This document shows positions 5,150 to 6,647 of a stretch of DNA of 6,647 nt, piece by piece; the first letter of the stretch is position 1, and the number at the start of each line of letters is the position of its first letter. Both the position numbers and the translations under genes were made by a program. Below the pieces are notes generated by a model that was not told where the DNA came from, did no database searches, and saw only the letters and a program-made list of their open reading frames with translations. Source of the DNA: JBOGFI01 sp050743365 (lineage in GTDB: Bacteria; Actinomycetota; Acidimicrobiia; IMCC26256; JACDBD01). The DNA is taken from assembly GCA_050743365.1 (NCBI GenBank), contig JBOGFI010000215.1, forward strand, positions 1 through 6,647. The letters are read 5' to 3'.

Positions 5150-6130
5150 TCATCGCTGCAAGCGCTCGGCGACTTCGCGGGCAAAGTAGGTCAGCACGAA
5201 GTCGGCGCCGGCCCGCTTGATCGCGAGCAGGTGCTCGAGGGCGACGGTGTCGCCATCGAGCCACCCCGCGTCCGCCGCCGCCTTGACCATCGAGTACTCG
5301 CCGCTCACGTGGTAGGCGGCCACCGGCACGTCGAAGGCATGACGCACTGCGGCGATGACGTCGAGGAATGCCAGGGCGGGCTTGACCATGACGATGTCGG
5401 CGCCCTCGGCCACGTCGAGGGCGGTCTCGTCGATCGCTTCGCGCGCGTTCGCCGGGTCCATCTGGTAGGAGCGGCGGTCGCCGAACTGAGGCGCGCACTC
5501 GGCCGCGTCGCGGAACGGCCCGTACAGCGCCGACGCGTACTTGGCGGAGTAGGCGAGGATGGCAGTGCCGTTGTGCCCGGCGGAGTCGAGCGCGGCGCGG
5601 ATGGCGCCCACCTGCCCGTCCATCATCCCCGACGGCGCGGTGACGTCGGCGCCGGCGTCGGCCTGGGATACCGCGATGGACGCGTAGCGCGCGAGGGTGG
5701 CGTCGTTGTCGACCTCGCCGTCGACCGTCACGATCCCGCAATGGCCGTGGTCGGTGTACTCATCGAGGCAGTTGTCGGCCATGAGCGCCAGCTCGTCGCC
5801 TACCTCGTCGCGCAGGTTGCGCAGCGCCACCTGCACCACGCCGTCGGGTGCGTCGGCGCCAGAGCCGGTGGCGTCCTTGCGGGCGGGAACCCCGAAGAGG
5901 ATCACCGCCGGCAGCCCGAGGTCGGCGAGGGCCCGCACCTCCTTGCGCAGGCTCTCCTGGGTGTGCTGCACCACGCCCGGCATCGACTCGACCGGCTCGG
6001 GCGCGTCGATGCCGTCCTTGACGAACAGCGGCGACACCAGGTCGTCGATCGCGACGCGCGCCTCGCCCGCGAGGCGGCGCAGCGCGGGCGTACGCCGGAG
6101 GCGGCGCGAACGGTGCTCGGGGAAGGCCAT
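5150..6130 (-). CDS. hemB: Delta-aminolevulinic acid dehydratase (porphobilinogen synthase)
   Basis: This enzyme condenses two 5-aminolevulinates into porphobilinogen in the cytoplasm. It has 326 residues, the usual length. SPLFVKDG (33-40) and MPGVVQHT (50-57) mark the N-terminal part. Active-site lysines are K197 in AYSAKYAS and K250 in VMVKPAL, the latter being the Schiff-base position. YGPFRDAAE (203-211) and YQMDPANAREA (222-232) are the conserved substrate and allosteric-metal region. The metal loop reads DNCLDEYTDHGHCG (119-132), with C121 and C131 kept but Asp123 where zinc enzymes such as E. coli HemB have the middle cysteine. ATG at 6130 has no strong ribosome site. It is second in the hemD-hemB-hemL set, 69 nt downstream of hemD. 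Confidence 0.97.
   Translation of the reverse strand: MAFPEHRSRRLRRTPALRRLAGEARVAIDDLVSPLFVKDGIDAPEPVESMPGVVQHTQESLRKEVRALADLGLPAVILFGVPARKDATGSGADAPDGVVQVALRNLRDEVGDELALMADNCLDEYTDHGHCGIVTVDGEVDNDATLARYASIAVSQADAGADVTAPSGMMDGQVGAIRAALDSAGHNGTAILAYSAKYASALYGPFRDAAECAPQFGDRRSYQMDPANAREAIDETALDVAEGADIVMVKPALAFLDVIAAVRHAFDVPVAAYHVSGEYSMVKAAADAGWLDGDTVALEHLLAIKRAGADFVLTYFAREVAERLQR
5735..5776 (-). other. Metal-binding loop of HemB with mixed Cys/Asp ligands
   Basis: Codons 119-132 of hemB read D-N-C-L-D-E-Y-T-D-H-G-H-C-G. Zinc enzymes have C-x-C...C here, while Mg/Na/K types such as the Pseudomonas enzyme have A-x-D...D. This one is C-x-D...C, an intermediate pattern. Confidence 0.8.
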
Positions 6131-6163
6131 GACTCAAGGGTACTGCCCGCCTTCACCGTCGAG

Positions 6164-6179
6164 GCCGTCGTACGACGGC
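6164..6179. promoter_or_regulatory. 16-bp perfect palindrome in the hemD-hemB gap, possible operator
   Basis: GCCGTCGTACGACGGC equals its own reverse complement over all 16 bases. It could be a dimeric regulator site, or a 6-bp stem with a GTAC loop in RNA. It is 34 nt upstream of the hemB ATG. No T-run follows on either strand, so a terminator is unlikely, and no clear -35/-10 pair was seen in the 69-nt gap (6131-6199). Confidence 0.35.
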
Positions 6180-6199
6180 GCCGAGAGCGGGGAAGGTAG

Positions 6200-6647
6200 C
6201 TACTCGGGCGCGAGGGCGGCGAGCAGCGCCGTGACGAGCCCGTCGACGGTGTGCTCGCTGGCCTCGACGTCGACGCGCAGACCCCGCGCCTTCGCCGTCT
6301 GCGACGTGACCGGCCCGATCGAGGCGACCAGCGGCTGCGGGTCGGGGAGCTCGCCGAGGAGGTCGCAGAGGTTGGACACGGTCGACGACGACGTGAAGGT
6401 GATCGCGTCCACCTCGCCCCGTCGGACCCGGTCGAGCGCCCGCGGGTCGGGCGCGGCCGTGACCGTGCGGTAGACGGGGAGCACGTCGACCGCGTACCCG
6501 CGATCCTCGAGACCCTCGGGGAGCACGTCGCGCGCCTGCTCGGCCCGGGCCAGGAGCACGCGGGCACCGGCGCGCGAGGGCAGCGGGAACGCGTCGAGGA
6601 GCGACTCGGCCACGAACCGCGTGGGTACGAGGTCGGCGCGCACGCCG
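6200..6647 (-). CDS. hemD: Uroporphyrinogen-III synthase, C-terminal part (5' end outside window)
   Basis: This enzyme closes hydroxymethylbilane into uroporphyrinogen III with inversion of ring D. The visible 148 codons cover the later part of the fold, and the frame runs off the right edge, so the start is missing; the GTG at 6643 is an internal valine. Numbering from that valine, visible family features are LVPTRFVAESLL (5-16), the conserved VYRT (57-60), ITFTSSSTV (81-89), SIGPVTSQTAKARGL (108-122) and HTVDGLVTAL (131-140). HemD is poorly conserved overall, but these motifs and the place before hemB and hemL make the call good. In many Actinomycetota HemD is fused behind a uroporphyrinogen III methyltransferase; this window cannot show whether that is so here. 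It ends in TAG at 6200-6202. Confidence 0.9.
   Translation of the reverse strand, partial: GVRADLVPTRFVAESLLDAFPLPSRAGARVLLARAEQARDVLPEGLEDRGYAVDVLPVYRTVTAAPDPRALDRVRRGEVDAITFTSSSTVSNLCDLLGELPDPQPLVASIGPVTSQTAKARGLRVDVEASEHTVDGLVTALLAALAPE

Noticed and set aside
5119..5184. 22-residue N-terminal extension of HemL from a TTG
   Set aside because: It overlaps hemB, uses a rare start, and lies outside the conserved HemL N-terminus; the ATG at 5118 gives the normal 427-residue length.
3910..5220. 436-codon + strand frame antisense to hemL
   Set aside because: It is the mirror of a certain hemL with intact catalytic residues; its composition is Arg/Gly/His-rich and unlike a protein.
4985..6199. 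404-codon + strand frame antisense to hemB
   Set aside because: It is a shadow of a full-length hemB with both active-site lysines.
6131..6199. Promoter for hemB
   Set aside because: No convincing -35/-10 pair; short spacing and same strand favour read-through from hemD.

Overview
The window reads as GC-rich actinobacterial DNA. It has very high third-position GC, GTG starts, tight gene packing, heme synthesis from glutamyl-tRNA (hemL), and a Rieske protein and menaquinol-type cytochrome b of the kinds seen in Actinomycetota. Acidimicrobiia or a neighbouring deep-branching class is my best guess, but nothing here fixes the taxon. No mobile element, CRISPR array, tRNA or rRNA was seen.

Left half, + strand (1-3824): one respiratory operon of five genes. 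In order these are the C-terminal (subunit IV-like) part of cytochrome b (5' end possibly outside the window), a Rieske iron-sulfur protein, a membrane-anchored diheme cytochrome c, a three-helix membrane protein of unknown function, and a small secreted or membrane protein of unknown function. Gaps are 18, 39 and 15 nt, and the last two genes overlap by 4 nt. Together these genes supply the quinol-oxidising and cytochrome c-reducing parts of a bc-type (complex III) machine. The two unknown genes are candidate accessory subunits by position only.

Right half, - strand (3835-6647): a tetrapyrrole operon transcribed toward the respiratory operon, in the order hemD (5' end cut by the window edge), hemB, hemL. 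HemL makes 5-aminolevulinate, HemB condenses two of them to porphobilinogen, and HemD closes the uroporphyrinogen III ring. The products lead to heme, which the neighbouring cytochromes need. The two operons meet tail to tail with only 10 nt between stop codons and no visible terminator.

Nothing here amounts to a wholly new system. The points most worth a second look are the unusual layout of the bc complex (gene order, N-terminally anchored diheme cytochrome with a helical-hairpin insert, two uncharacterised membrane partners), the Glu-less Qo motif, the mixed Cys/Asp metal site of HemB, and three small inverted repeats in the intergenic gaps.
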